This document shows, in pieces, positions 52,743 through 62,100 of a stretch of DNA of 64,000 bases (position 1 is the stretch's first letter; each line of letters starts with the position of its first letter). The position numbers were made by a program, and so were the translations under genes. A model generated the notes under the pieces. It had not been told where the DNA came from and did no database searches. It worked only from the letters and a program-made list of their open reading frames with translations. Origin of the DNA: Flammeovirga sp. EKP202 (GTDB lineage: Bacteria; Bacteroidota; Bacteroidia; Cytophagales; Flammeovirgaceae); contig NZ_JACVVP010000017.1 in NCBI RefSeq assembly GCF_014534745.1, positions 62,001-126,000 of the forward strand. Reading direction: 5' to 3'.

Positions 52743-52901
52743 ATTTTAGGGAATAATTCTTTTTATAAATTAATAAGTGTTTCAGCTAATGTTTGGTTTG
52801 GGAAAAATTAGAAGAAACATATTACAAAACTAATAAATTCATATTGATCTTATACATATAAATCACGATTTATAACGGTTGAAATACAAAAACTTCTTAA
52901 C

Positions 52902-52938
52902 AAAAAAATGCCCACCACTAAATGAATAGTGATGGGCA
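52902..52938 (-). terminator. Terminator of mdh
   Basis: 12-bp stem with one mismatch, TGCCCACCACTA (52909-52920) / TAGTGATGGGCA (52927-52938), then T7 on the minus strand (52902-52908). 28 bases past the mdh stop. Confidence 0.85.
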
Positions 52939-52966
52939 CTTCTTATCAATTACGTTGGCTTATAAA

Positions 52967-53899
52967 CTAAGCTTTAACGTCTAAAAGACCGTTAGTTTTC
53001 TTCACACCTTCAGCTGAAGTATGTAATTTTGCTTTTTCGTCTTCTGAAAGCTCGATTTCAACGATTTTCTCGATACCGTTTTTACCTAATACTACAGGTA
53101 CACCGATACAAAGATCTTCTAAACCATACTCACCTTCTAATAATGCTGAACAAGGGAACATTTTCTTAGAATCTAAAGCGATAGCTTTCACTAATTCAGA
53201 AACTGCTGCACCTGGAGCATACCAAGCTGAAGTACCTAATAATTTAGTAAGTGTAGCACCACCTACTTTAGTAGCTTCAACGATAGAAGACTTTTGCTCT
53301 TCAGTTAAGAATTCAGATACAGGAACTGAATTACGAGTAGCTTTCTCGATTAATGGAACCATTCCTACGTCAGAGTGACCACCGATAACCATACCAGAAA
53401 CGTCAGATTGAGGACAACCTAAAGCTTCAGCTAAACGATATTTGAAACGAGCACTATCCAATGCACCACCCATACCGATGATACGGTTTTTAGGAAGACC
53501 AGTAGCTTTAGCAGCTAAGTAAGTCATTGTATCCATTGGATTAGATACTACGATGATAATTACGTCTGGAGAATTTGCAATCAAATTCTTCGCTACAGTT
53601 TCTACAATGTTAGCGTTTGTAGTGATTAACTCTTCACGAGTCATACCCGGTTTTCTTGGAATACCAGAAGTGATTACCGCTACATCAGAACCTGCAGTTG
53701 CAGCATAATCATTCGTTACACCAGTGATTGTAGAATCAAACCCATTTAAAGATGCAGTTTGCATTAAGTCCATTGCTTTACCTTCTGCAAATCCTTCTTT
53801 GATATCAACTACGACGATTTCGTCTGCAAAATCTTTGATAGCGATATACTCAGCACAGCTTGCACCTACTGCACCAGCTCCAACTACAGTTACTTTCAT
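52967..53899 (-). CDS. mdh: Malate dehydrogenase
   Basis: 310 residues of the LDH-like MDH type. NAD-binding GAGAVGASCAEYIAIK (7-22), acidic VVVDIKEGFAEGKAMDL, ITSGIPRKPGMTREELI with the substrate Arg, VVSNPMDTMTYLA, active-site GMGGALDSARFKYRLAEALG and catalytic His in VIGGHSDVGMVPL. It oxidises malate to oxaloacetate, which feeds the citrate synthase encoded at 43325. A 13-base palindrome TCGCAA-T-TTGCGA (53953-53965) lies 54 bases upstream and may be a control site. Confidence 0.96.
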   Translation of the reverse strand: MKVTVVGAGAVGASCAEYIAIKDFADEIVVVDIKEGFAEGKAMDLMQTASLNGFDSTITGVTNDYAATAGSDVAVITSGIPRKPGMTREELITTNANIVETVAKNLIANSPDVIIIVVSNPMDTMTYLAAKATGLPKNRIIGMGGALDSARFKYRLAEALGCPQSDVSGMVIGGHSDVGMVPLIEKATRNSVPVSEFLTEEQKSSIVEATKVGGATLTKLLGTSAWYAPGAAVSELVKAIALDSKKMFPCSALLEGEYGLEDLCIGVPVVLGKNGIEKIVEIELSEDEKAKLHTSAEGVKKTNGLLDVKA

Positions 53900-53952
53900 T
53901 TTATGCGAGATTTAAAAAATTAATTATAAGTTTATTTGTAAATGTTTTACTC

Positions 53953-53965
53953 TCGCAATTTGCGA
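53953..53965. promoter_or_regulatory. Palindrome upstream of mdh
   Basis: TCGCAA (53953-53958), T, TTGCGA (53960-53965): a perfect 6+6 palindrome in the 194-base gap between divergent mdh and murF. A possible regulator site; no known motif is claimed. Confidence 0.35.
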
Positions 53966-54093
53966 TATTTTTGTTACTTTTTTGAGTGATTATAGAAATT
54001 CATAAACATGACTTTTATCACTTTCTAAATTTCGAGATAATTGCATAATAGAAAATATCTTAACAGATTGCATAAAAAAAATCCATCTTTGAT

Positions 54094-55374
54094 ATGAATA
54101 TTGAAAAAATATACACTATCTACCTAGAACACAGTACTATAACAACCGATTCTAGAAATGTACCAGAAAACTCCCTTTTCTTTGCTTTGAAAGGAGGAAA
54201 TTTTGATGGTAATAAATATGCTAAATCTGCTTTAGAAAAAGGAGCCAAATTTTGTGTAGTTGACGATCCAGAAGTAGCTATTTCAGATCAATATATACTT
54301 GTTGAAGATGTATTAACCACTTTACAAGAGTTAGCCCAGTACCACAGAAAGCAGTTCAATATTCCGGTGATTGCCGTGACAGGTTCAAACGGAAAAACAA
54401 CTACCAAAGAGATCTTATTGAAAATATGTTCTACTACTTTTAAGACACACGCAACTAAAGGTAATTTCAATAATCATATTGGAGTTCCACTGACTTTACT
54501 TTCTATGCCATTAGAAACGGAAGTGGCATTGATAGAAATGGGTGATAATCACGTCGGAGAAGTGGCCGAGTTGTGCCAAATTGCATTACCTAATCAAGGT
54601 TTCGTTACCAATATAGGAAAAGATCATATTGAAGGGTTTGGAAGCTTTGAACAAAATGTAAGAGCCAAAAGTGAGGTTTTCGATTATCTTATAAAAAATG
54701 AAGGAGTTATTTATATCAACTCTAAAGACGCTATTCTTTATAATATGTCAAAGCGTATGAAATCTCCTGTTTACTATGGTCAGGAATATGATTATGTGAA
54801 TCTTGAGTTTATAGAAGTAAATCCATTTATTGTATATCAAGACAGACAGGAAAATAAGATTGAGACCCAATTGTTTGGTGCTTATAATTTCGAAAATATT
54901 CTTACAGCGTTTTGTGTAGGTAAAAAATTGGGTATCTCGGTTGAAAATATGAATAAAGCCATCGCTTCATATAAACCGACTAACAATAGATCTGAAATAC
55001 TTAAAACTGAAAAAAACACATTAATCTTAGATGCCTATAATGCGAATCCTTCCTCTGTAGAGGTTGCCTTAGAAAATTTAGATAAGATTGAAAGCTCAAT
55101 TGCAAAAGCATTTGTTTTGGGAGATATGTTTGAGTTAGGTGAAATCAGTAAACAAGAGCATCAAAATATTGTTGATCAAGCTTTAAAACTGAACTTTGAT
55201 ATAAATATATTTATTGGTGAACGATTCTTTGAGCATAAGAATGATGCGGGACAATTCTTTAAGACTAAAGCAGATGCAATATCGTTTTTAGAAGAACAGC
55301 CAATTCGTGATCATCTTATTCTCATTAAAGGTTCAAGAAGTATGGGACTTGAAGTCATCAAAGATATTCTGTAA
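54094..55374 (+). CDS. murF: UDP-N-acetylmuramoyl-tripeptide--D-Ala-D-Ala ligase
   Basis: MurF adds D-Ala-D-Ala, the last cytoplasmic step before MurNAc-pentapeptide transfer to lipid. 426 residues: TTDSRNVPENSLFFALKGGN, P-loop VTGSNGKTTTKEILLKI, GNFNNHIGVPLTLLSMP, IEMGDNHVGEVAELCQIA, ILDAYNANPSSVEVALENL and the C-terminal AFVLGDMFELGEISKQEHQN. The lysine of the P-loop is Lys in SNGKTT. The stop is immediately followed by the ATG of the aminotransferase gene (TAAATG), implying coupled translation. Confidence 0.95.
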   Translation: MNIEKIYTIYLEHSTITTDSRNVPENSLFFALKGGNFDGNKYAKSALEKGAKFCVVDDPEVAISDQYILVEDVLTTLQELAQYHRKQFNIPVIAVTGSNGKTTTKEILLKICSTTFKTHATKGNFNNHIGVPLTLLSMPLETEVALIEMGDNHVGEVAELCQIALPNQGFVTNIGKDHIEGFGSFEQNVRAKSEVFDYLIKNEGVIYINSKDAILYNMSKRMKSPVYYGQEYDYVNLEFIEVNPFIVYQDRQENKIETQLFGAYNFENILTAFCVGKKLGISVENMNKAIASYKPTNNRSEILKTEKNTLILDAYNANPSSVEVALENLDKIESSIAKAFVLGDMFELGEISKQEHQNIVDQALKLNFDINIFIGERFFEHKNDAGQFFKTKADAISFLEEQPIRDHLILIKGSRSMGLEVIKDIL

Positions 55375-56493
55375 ATGAAAAACATTCCATTCGTCTCTTT
55401 AGAGCATCAAAATGCATTAATTAAAAAAGAATTAGAAGCAGATATTTTAGATACTGTTCAATCAAATCATTTCATACTTGGAGATAAGTTGAAAAAATTT
55501 GAAACGGAATATGCTGCTTATTCTAATACCTCTCACTGTATAGGAGTTGGAAATGGATTTGATGCACTAAAGCTTTCTTTATTAGCTTTAGGAATCAAAA
55601 AAGGAGACGAAGTGATTGCTCCTGCCCATACTTTTATTGCTACAATTTTGGCAATAATGGATGTTGGAGCAACGCCAGTTTTAGTAGATGCTCACCCTAA
55701 GACGTATACTATTGATCAACATCTAGTAGAAGCAAAGATCTCTACTAAAACGAAGGCAATCATTGTGGTTCATATTTATGGCAACCCTTGTGAAATGGAC
55801 CAATTATGTTCTATAGCTGAAAGAAATGGCTTATTTATCATTGAAGATAATGCTCAGGCTCAAGGAGCTTTATACAAGGGGCATAAAACAGGAAGTTTTG
55901 GTGTATTAAACGCGACTAGCTTCTACCCTGCTAAAAATTTAGGTTGTTTTGGAGATGGGGGTGCAATTACAACAAACCAGAATTCTTTATTAGAAACATT
56001 ACTGATGCTTAGAAATTATGGTAGTTTAAAAAAATATTTTGCGGATTTAAGTGGTTGCAATTCTAGACTAGATGAAATTCAAGCTGGAATTTTGAGTATC
56101 AAATTAAAATACTTGGATAATTGGAATAGTCAACGTCAGAAAATGGTAACTGAATATAAAAAGTATCTTGATCTTGGTATTAGAACACAACATATTGATG
56201 CAAATTCTATTTCGGTCTATCATCTTTTCACCATTGAATGTGATAAAAGAAATGAATTACAGGAATTTTTAACTACTGAAGGGATTAATACACAAATCCA
56301 CTACCCTGTTCCACCACATTTACAAAAAGCTTGTAGTAAACTCGGTTATAAAAAAGGAGATCTACCTGTCACTGAAAAACTATCTGACACCCTATTAAGT
56401 TTACCTCTTTATATCGGACTCACTTCATTAGATATCCAATTCATTTCAGAAAAAGTAAATTCCTTCTATAAAAAAAATAACCTACTCGATTAA
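55375..56493 (+). CDS. DegT/DnrJ/EryC1/StrS family sugar aminotransferase
   Basis: 372 residues, PLP enzyme that aminates keto-sugar nucleotides. VGNGFDALKLSLLALGIKKG, IAPAHTFIATILAIMDVGAT, VHIYGNPCEMD, IEDNAQAQGALYKGHKTGSF and the PLP Lys187 in SFYPAKNLGCFGDGGAI; then NSRLDEIQAGIL and HYPVPPHLQKACSKLG. All are typical. The sugar is unknown: related enzymes make amino sugars for O-antigen, S-layer glycan or glycoprotein. Being stitched to murF with no gap links it to envelope synthesis. Confidence 0.92.
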   Translation: MKNIPFVSLEHQNALIKKELEADILDTVQSNHFILGDKLKKFETEYAAYSNTSHCIGVGNGFDALKLSLLALGIKKGDEVIAPAHTFIATILAIMDVGATPVLVDAHPKTYTIDQHLVEAKISTKTKAIIVVHIYGNPCEMDQLCSIAERNGLFIIEDNAQAQGALYKGHKTGSFGVLNATSFYPAKNLGCFGDGGAITTNQNSLLETLLMLRNYGSLKKYFADLSGCNSRLDEIQAGILSIKLKYLDNWNSQRQKMVTEYKKYLDLGIRTQHIDANSISVYHLFTIECDKRNELQEFLTTEGINTQIHYPVPPHLQKACSKLGYKKGDLPVTEKLSDTLLSLPLYIGLTSLDIQFISEKVNSFYKKNNLLD

Positions 56494-56507
56494 AAGTAGG
56501 TTATTTT
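56474..56507. terminator. Bidirectional terminator overlapping the aminotransferase stop
   Basis: Perfect 13-bp stem AAAATAACCTACT (56474-56486) / AGTAGGTTATTTT (56495-56507). The left arm is inside the last codons of the aminotransferase gene and its stop is in the loop. A/T tracts on both sides serve convergent fur as well. Confidence 0.8.
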
Positions 56508-56526
56508 CTTTCTGAAGATATTCCGT

Positions 56527-56991
56527 TTATTGTTCTGTAAATTCTTCTTTATTTTGCTTTCCTTCGCAGTTTTCATTCTTACAGCTTCCGTAGAAATTCA
56601 ATGAATGACTTTCAATTTCGAAGTTATAAATCTCTTCAACCATTTGTTGAATTTTTTGAATACGTGGATCACAAAACTCAAGAATCTTATTACACTCTTT
56701 ACAGATTAAATGATCATGTTGTTTGAAACCATGAGCCTTTTCATAAAGGGCTAAGTTTTTCCCAAACTGATGTTTAGTAATTAGATTACAATCCAAAAGC
56801 AAATCTAATGTATTATAAACCGTAGCTCTACTGACTCTATAGTTTTTGTTTTTCATATTAATATACAGCGATTCAACATCAAAGTGTCCGCCTCTACCGT
56901 ATATTTCTTCCATGATGGCAAAGCGTTCAGGAGTTTTCCTTAATTTCTTTTCCTCAAGGTATTTAATAAATAATTCTTTTATCTCGTCCAT
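56527..56991 (-). CDS. fur: Fur family metal-responsive regulator
   Basis: 154 residues. Winged helix [20 protein letters not shown], then [20 protein letters not shown] and [20 protein letters not shown]; metal sites include the HxH-type [16 protein letters not shown] and a C-terminal CKNENC pair for structural zinc. Length and the Cys pairs fit Fur itself; Zur or PerR cannot be excluded by eye. It starts 3 bases after the DUF3299-like gene, in a pdxA-DUF3299-fur operon. Confidence 0.9.
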   Translation of the reverse strand: MDEIKELFIKYLEEKKLRKTPERFAIMEEIYGRGGHFDVESLYINMKNKNYRVSRATVYNTLDLLLDCNLITKHQFGKNLALYEKAHGFKQHDHLICKECNKILEFCDPRIQKIQQMVEEIYNFEIESHSLNFYGSCKNENCEGKQNKEEFTEQ

Positions 56992-56994
56992 ATC

Positions 56995-57489
56995 TTAGAA
57001 ATTAGAATTTGCCTCAACAGCATCTTTAAGTTCGTAAATTAATCCAGTCTCTTCATCGTTTAAATGAAGAATCCCCTTGAAAGTAGCCTCTTCTTCATCA
57101 ATTTCTCTTTCATTTTTAAGAAAGATAGCCATAACTGATTCAGGACCAGCTCCACCACAGAAGAAACAACTTGAAAAAGGATAATAAGAAACTATAATTG
57201 AACCATCAGTAGTTTCTACGGGTAATACAAATCCTCTAATTGTAATTTCTGTACCGTCCAACTTTTTCACATCTCTTGGAAAAATTGGCAATGGTACATC
57301 CATTTCAAATTCCTCACTGTATTTATACTCCCAATCAACATTTAAAAGCTTTTTCCATAATTCATAAACGGGATTTGGCCCTGCAAAACCCGTTAAAAAC
57401 ACCATGGAAAACAATAATGGAAATACTATTGCCTTACTGTTTAGCTTCTTTATTTTGTTTAATTGATTTTTGATCTTGATCACCCGCAT
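56995..57489 (-). CDS. DUF3299-like exported protein
   Basis: 164 residues. Basic N-terminus and hydrophobic segment (~19-35, AIVFPLLFSMVFLTGFAG) as signal or anchor, then LDGTEITIRGFVLPVETTDG and SYYPFSSCFFCGGAGPESVM, the DUF3299 pattern in which an OB-like fold carries a CxxC pair. The function is unknown; the CxxC may hold a metal or act in redox. The ATG overlaps the pdxA 3' end by 56 bases and no later Met keeps the signal segment. Sitting directly before fur, a role in metal handling is plausible but inferred. Confidence 0.75.
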   Translation of the reverse strand: MRVIKIKNQLNKIKKLNSKAIVFPLLFSMVFLTGFAGPNPVYELWKKLLNVDWEYKYSEEFEMDVPLPIFPRDVKKLDGTEITIRGFVLPVETTDGSIIVSYYPFSSCFFCGGAGPESVMAIFLKNEREIDEEEATFKGILHLNDEETGLIYELKDAVEANSNF

Positions 57490-58804
57490 TTCTATTTCCT
57501 CCTTTATTAAAGTTTTTTCTTGGCTTCCAATGCTCTTTATTTTGATTATTAGGTCGGCGATCTTGTTTTTGATTACCTCCCTTATTCTTATTTTCGAGCA
57601 TTTTTTGCTGACGAGTCACTTGTTCTTCCTTACGTTCACCTGCTTCTAGCTCGCTCAAGTCAAACTCTTCAACTCCTTCAGATGCCACTTCTAATGCTTT
57701 TTGAACCTTCATTTGATCTTTACGGTCTTGAAGCATCTGTTTTGCATTAGGTCGAATCTGATTTGTAATGACATTAGATCTAACTTTTACTATATCTACA
57801 GCCTGCATAAGTGCCGCTCTAAATGATTTCTCATCAGCAATACCTTTTCCTGCAATATTATACGCTGTTCCATGGTCTGGAGATGTCCTAACAATGCTTA
57901 ATCCTGCAGTGTAATTCACACCATTTTCGAAAGCATGTAATTTGAATGGAATTAATCCTTGATCATGATACATACAAAGTACACCATCATAATTCTTAAA
58001 GGACATTGTTCCAAAGAAACCGTCTGAAGGGAAAGGACCAAAAACTAGATTACCTCTTTTCTTAAATTCTTTGATTACAGGAGTGATCACATTGATTTCT
58101 TCATCACCTAGTAATCCACCTTCACCTGCATGAGGATTTAGACCCATTACAGCAATTTTTGGCTTTGCAATACCAAAATCGTTCTTCAAAGACTCTAGAA
58201 AGACATTTAATTTAGAACTCAAACGCTCCTTAGTAATGCTATCCGCAACATCTCTTAAAGGAATATGACCTGTAACAACGCCTACTCTCAAATTACCTTC
58301 ACAAAGGGTCATGAGTGTATCTCCATTGGTAGCGAAGTTCTCTTGATAGTACTCTGTATGACCTGCAAATTTGAAGTCATCACTTTGGATGTTTTCTTTG
58401 TTAATTGGTGCTGTTACTACTGCATCAATTACTTCGCTCTTTAAGTCTTTAGAAGCTTTATCAATAGATAAGAAAGCACACTTCCCTGCTGATTCACTTA
58501 CTTTACCAGGTTCTAACTCCTGAACATCAGACCAACAGTTGACCACATTAATTTTTTGATCATGCAAATAACTATTGTTATTAAACTGATGATAAGTAAA
58601 ATCTTCTATTGCTAAAATCCTTTTGTATTTAGTCAGAATTCTTCCCGAACCATATACAACCGGTGTACAAATATTTGTTATGCGTTTATCTTGCAAAACC
58701 TTTACGATAACCTCCGGTCCGATTCCATTGTAATCGCCGATAGTAATACCAATACGAGGTTTGTCAGATCTTCTATTATTTTTTTGATTTTTATTCTCTC
58801 TCAT
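57434..58804 (-). CDS. pdxA: 4-hydroxythreonine-4-phosphate dehydrogenase with long basic tail
   Basis: PdxA makes the precursor of pyridoxal phosphate in the DXP-dependent route. Core at ~15-350: RIGITIGDYNGIGPEVIVKV, FAGHTEYYQE (His149), GLNPHAGEGGLLGDEE, CMYHDQGLIPFK (His280), GLSIVRTSPDHGTAYNIAGK (His311). The three metal-binding His are in place. Residues ~355-456 are an extra Lys/Asn/Gln/Arg-rich tail (NKGGNQKQDRRPNNQNKEHW as sample) not found in E. coli PdxA (329 residues); it looks disordered and nucleic-acid-like. A short basic NKNQKNNRRSDK leads the N-terminus. First gene of the pdxA-DUF3299-fur operon. Confidence 0.93.
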   Translation of the reverse strand: MRENKNQKNNRRSDKPRIGITIGDYNGIGPEVIVKVLQDKRITNICTPVVYGSGRILTKYKRILAIEDFTYHQFNNNSYLHDQKINVVNCWSDVQELEPGKVSESAGKCAFLSIDKASKDLKSEVIDAVVTAPINKENIQSDDFKFAGHTEYYQENFATNGDTLMTLCEGNLRVGVVTGHIPLRDVADSITKERLSSKLNVFLESLKNDFGIAKPKIAVMGLNPHAGEGGLLGDEEINVITPVIKEFKKRGNLVFGPFPSDGFFGTMSFKNYDGVLCMYHDQGLIPFKLHAFENGVNYTAGLSIVRTSPDHGTAYNIAGKGIADEKSFRAALMQAVDIVKVRSNVITNQIRPNAKQMLQDRKDQMKVQKALEVASEGVEEFDLSELEAGERKEEQVTRQQKMLENKNKGGNQKQDRRPNNQNKEHWKPRKNFNKGGNRNAGDQDQKSIKQNKEAKQ

Positions 58805-59176
58805 AACTTAGATAGACTTTTTTGTAAGCCTTCAATTCCTCAACTAAATGTTCATAATAATAGTCTTCTTTCAAAAGTAATACTTTTAAAGATTATTTAT
58901 TGTATTATTCAAGTAAATTAATGATAAAAGTTTATAGTTTAATCATGTTACAAGTTTATACCTTTTCAAAAGGACCGATTCAAAAATTGTATATTCTTAA
59001 TATTTCTAAAAATCTATTCTAAAACCTCTTATATCTATTACTTTCACAACCTTTACATATATTTGGAGTTCCTTATAGTACAGCTCTATCTTATAACCCT
59101 TTATAGTAATATGGAGGTTTATATTTTTTTGTTTATCAATAATTCATCTCGAATAAAGAATTACTAATAAATAACA
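58805..59176. other. Divergent intergenic region pdxA / BNR protein gene
   Basis: 372 AT-rich bases, no gene. For pdxA, minus-strand TACTTTTG (58872-58879) is an exact TAnnTTTG and is embedded in the palindrome AAAAGTAATACTTTT (58873-58887). For the plus-strand gene, TATATTTG (59058-59065) is an exact -7 match with a ~105-base leader. Neither has a clear -33 TTG. Confidence 0.5.
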
Positions 59177-62100
59177 ATGATCAATCAAAAACACTTTTTA
59201 TCAGGATTACTCTTCCTTATGACTTTTGGTGTATTTTATTATTTCTACCAAGGAAATCACCATTCAGAGGAAATCATTCAACATCAGTCAAAAGACATTG
59301 TCTTTGAGAGATATAATGAAAAAAGATTAAAAAAGAATGCGAAAGGATATATCAAGTCTGATAAACCTGATAAATTTCTTCAACTCATGCGTTCGTTAAA
59401 AGTAAGAGACGGACAAAATGAAGCACAGTACCAAAAAGGTTATAAGCTAAAGGAAACCTTGAAGGCTAATGCTTATTTTAAAAGTAATAGACGTATAGCA
59501 CAAACAGTTACTGACGAACAATGGATCGAAAGGGGGCCAAAAAATGTCCCCGGAAGAACTAGAACATTAGTTGTTGATAAAAATGATCCTTCTAACAATA
59601 CATGGATTATTGGTTCTGTATCAGGTGGCATCTGGAAAACAACCAACAAAGGTCAAAACTGGACTCCCCTAACAGATGATTTACCAACTCTTTCTGTCTC
59701 TCATATTAGTCAATCTGAAAGTGATCCTAATATATTGTATGCATGTACTGGTGAAGGATATGGAAATATTGACGGTGTAAAAGGTGATGGTGTTTTTAAA
59801 TCAACTGACGGTGGCAATACTTGGTTTAGTTTAGAAAACACTCTAAACAATGAAGATTTCCAAATCGTAAATCGATTAATAATTGATCCAACAAATGCAG
59901 ATAATTTAACGGTTTGTACCTCCGCCAATCCAGGTAACAGTTACAGGTCTTCCATTTTTGTGAGTAAAGACGGAGGTGAATCATGGACGAAAACTTATGA
60001 AGAAAGAAGAAGTGGTTTTTCATTTGCGATTCATCAGGTAGTTGCAAGTCCAGACGACTTTAATGTGCAATATGCTACGATCAATAACAAAGGGATTTTA
60101 AAATCAACTGATATGGGACAATCCTGGAGTTTGTTGAGCGGATATCGAGTAACGGGTAGAATTGAATTAGGAATTTCTGAAGTTAATCCAAACTTCATTT
60201 ATGCCTCAATTGCAGGTAATGGAGATGCAAGTGAAGATGGAAATTTGTACTTATCTAGGGATGCCGGTAATACTTGGGCATTGTTAGGAGCAAACGATGA
60301 AATAAAGGTACTTGGAGGTCAAGGTTGGTACGATAACGCTGTTTTAGCTCACCCTTATGATGAAAACTCTTTCTATGTTGGGGGTGTTGATATTTGGAAG
60401 ATAAATATTTTGGATGAAGATAATAATGTCGAATTCCAGAGGGTATCTGATGCTTACGGAGCAAGTGGAAGAACGATCAACCCTTCTTTCTTTAGAAATG
60501 GAAGCACTATTATAGAAGGACTTCACCCCGATCATCATTCTTTCGTCTCTGTAAAAACAACAGAAAATCAATTTTATATCATCAATACTAACGATGGAGG
60601 TGTTTATTACTCCAATACGGGTACTAACCCAGGTGAAGATAATGGAGATTGGACATTTGCAGGTTATGGATACAATACGACTCAATTTTACGGTATTGAT
60701 AAGCGAAGTGGTGTAAATCAATATATTGGTGGTTCTCAAGATAACGGTACTTGGATTTCGTCTACAAATCCAACAAAAGATTCAAATTACAGAATGTTTA
60801 TTGGAGGTGATGGTTTTGATGCTATCTGGCATAGTGAAGATGAAGATAAATTGCTTGGGTCTATTTATAATAATATTATTTATAAAAGTAATAATAGAGG
60901 AAGTGTTTATTTTGAAAGTACTAATGGCTTAGAAGATCAGGGAGAAAATGCTCCATTTATTACAAAATTGGCAAACTCTAAGCAAAATCCTGATGTAGTA
61001 TTTGCGATTGGTGAGCAAGGTGTATGGAAATCTTCAGATTTTGGTAGCAATTGGACCTTGTCTCCTATTTCAAGCGATCAATGGGGTGTTTCTACTTTCA
61101 TGGATGTGGAAATATCAGAAGCAAACACAGATGTTGTTTGGGCAGGACATAACTTTAGTGACGCTCTATATGTTTCTAAAAATGATGGGGTTTCATTTAG
61201 TCCAACAGGTAATAATGTAGACAATCTTTCTGTTTCCGGATCAATTTCGGGTATCGTTCCCGATCCGATTTATGAGGAAAACGCTTATGTATTATTTTCG
61301 TACGCTAACTCTCCAAAAATATTAAAAACGACAGATTTCGGAGAAAATTGGGTAGACATCAGTGGTTTTCATCAAAATGAATCTTCAGCAACGGGATTCC
61401 CTAACGTAGCTGTTTATGATTTATTAGTTTTCCCTTTCAATGACAACTATTTATGGGCAGGTACTGAAATTGGTATCTTCGAATCATTAGATGGAGGTGC
61501 ATCTTGGCACCCCCTTGACGGTATCATCCCAAATGTATGTATTTGGGATATGAAGTACAGTGATAATCAAGTCTATGTAGGTACTCATGGTAGAGGTATT
61601 TGGTCCATCGATATTCCTATCAATCCTCAACCTGAAATAATAAGCTATACTTCTACCCTTACAGGTATTGAAGTCAGTATTAAAATAGATGCTGCTGCTG
61701 ATTCAATTGTAATGTATTCAAAATCAAAAAAACGTATTAAAGGTTTCAACACTTCTTATGATGAAGGAGAACATTTATTAGAATTGGATAGCTCAGATTT
61801 AACTGAAAATGCAATACAATTTATTAGTTATAAAAATAATACGCCTTACAAAGGAAAAGTGACTACACTAGATATCACTCCATATTATACGCCAAGTGAT
61901 TCATATTATAATGAGTTTACGGATTATAGCACTTCTTCTGATTTTATAGCAAAAGGTATTTCTTTCCAATCTTCAGTGACTAATTTTGATTTTGCGGCAT
62001 TGCATAGTGAACACCCCTACGCAACTAATACAATCAACTATTGTTATTTAAGAACTCCAATCATTGTAAAAGACGACAATCCAAACTTCTTCTATAAAGA

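Noticed and set aside
60344-60739. 131-codon frame antisense to the BNR protein gene
   Set aside because: It is the shadow of a well-supported gene, with Ser/Ile-rich composition typical of antisense frames.
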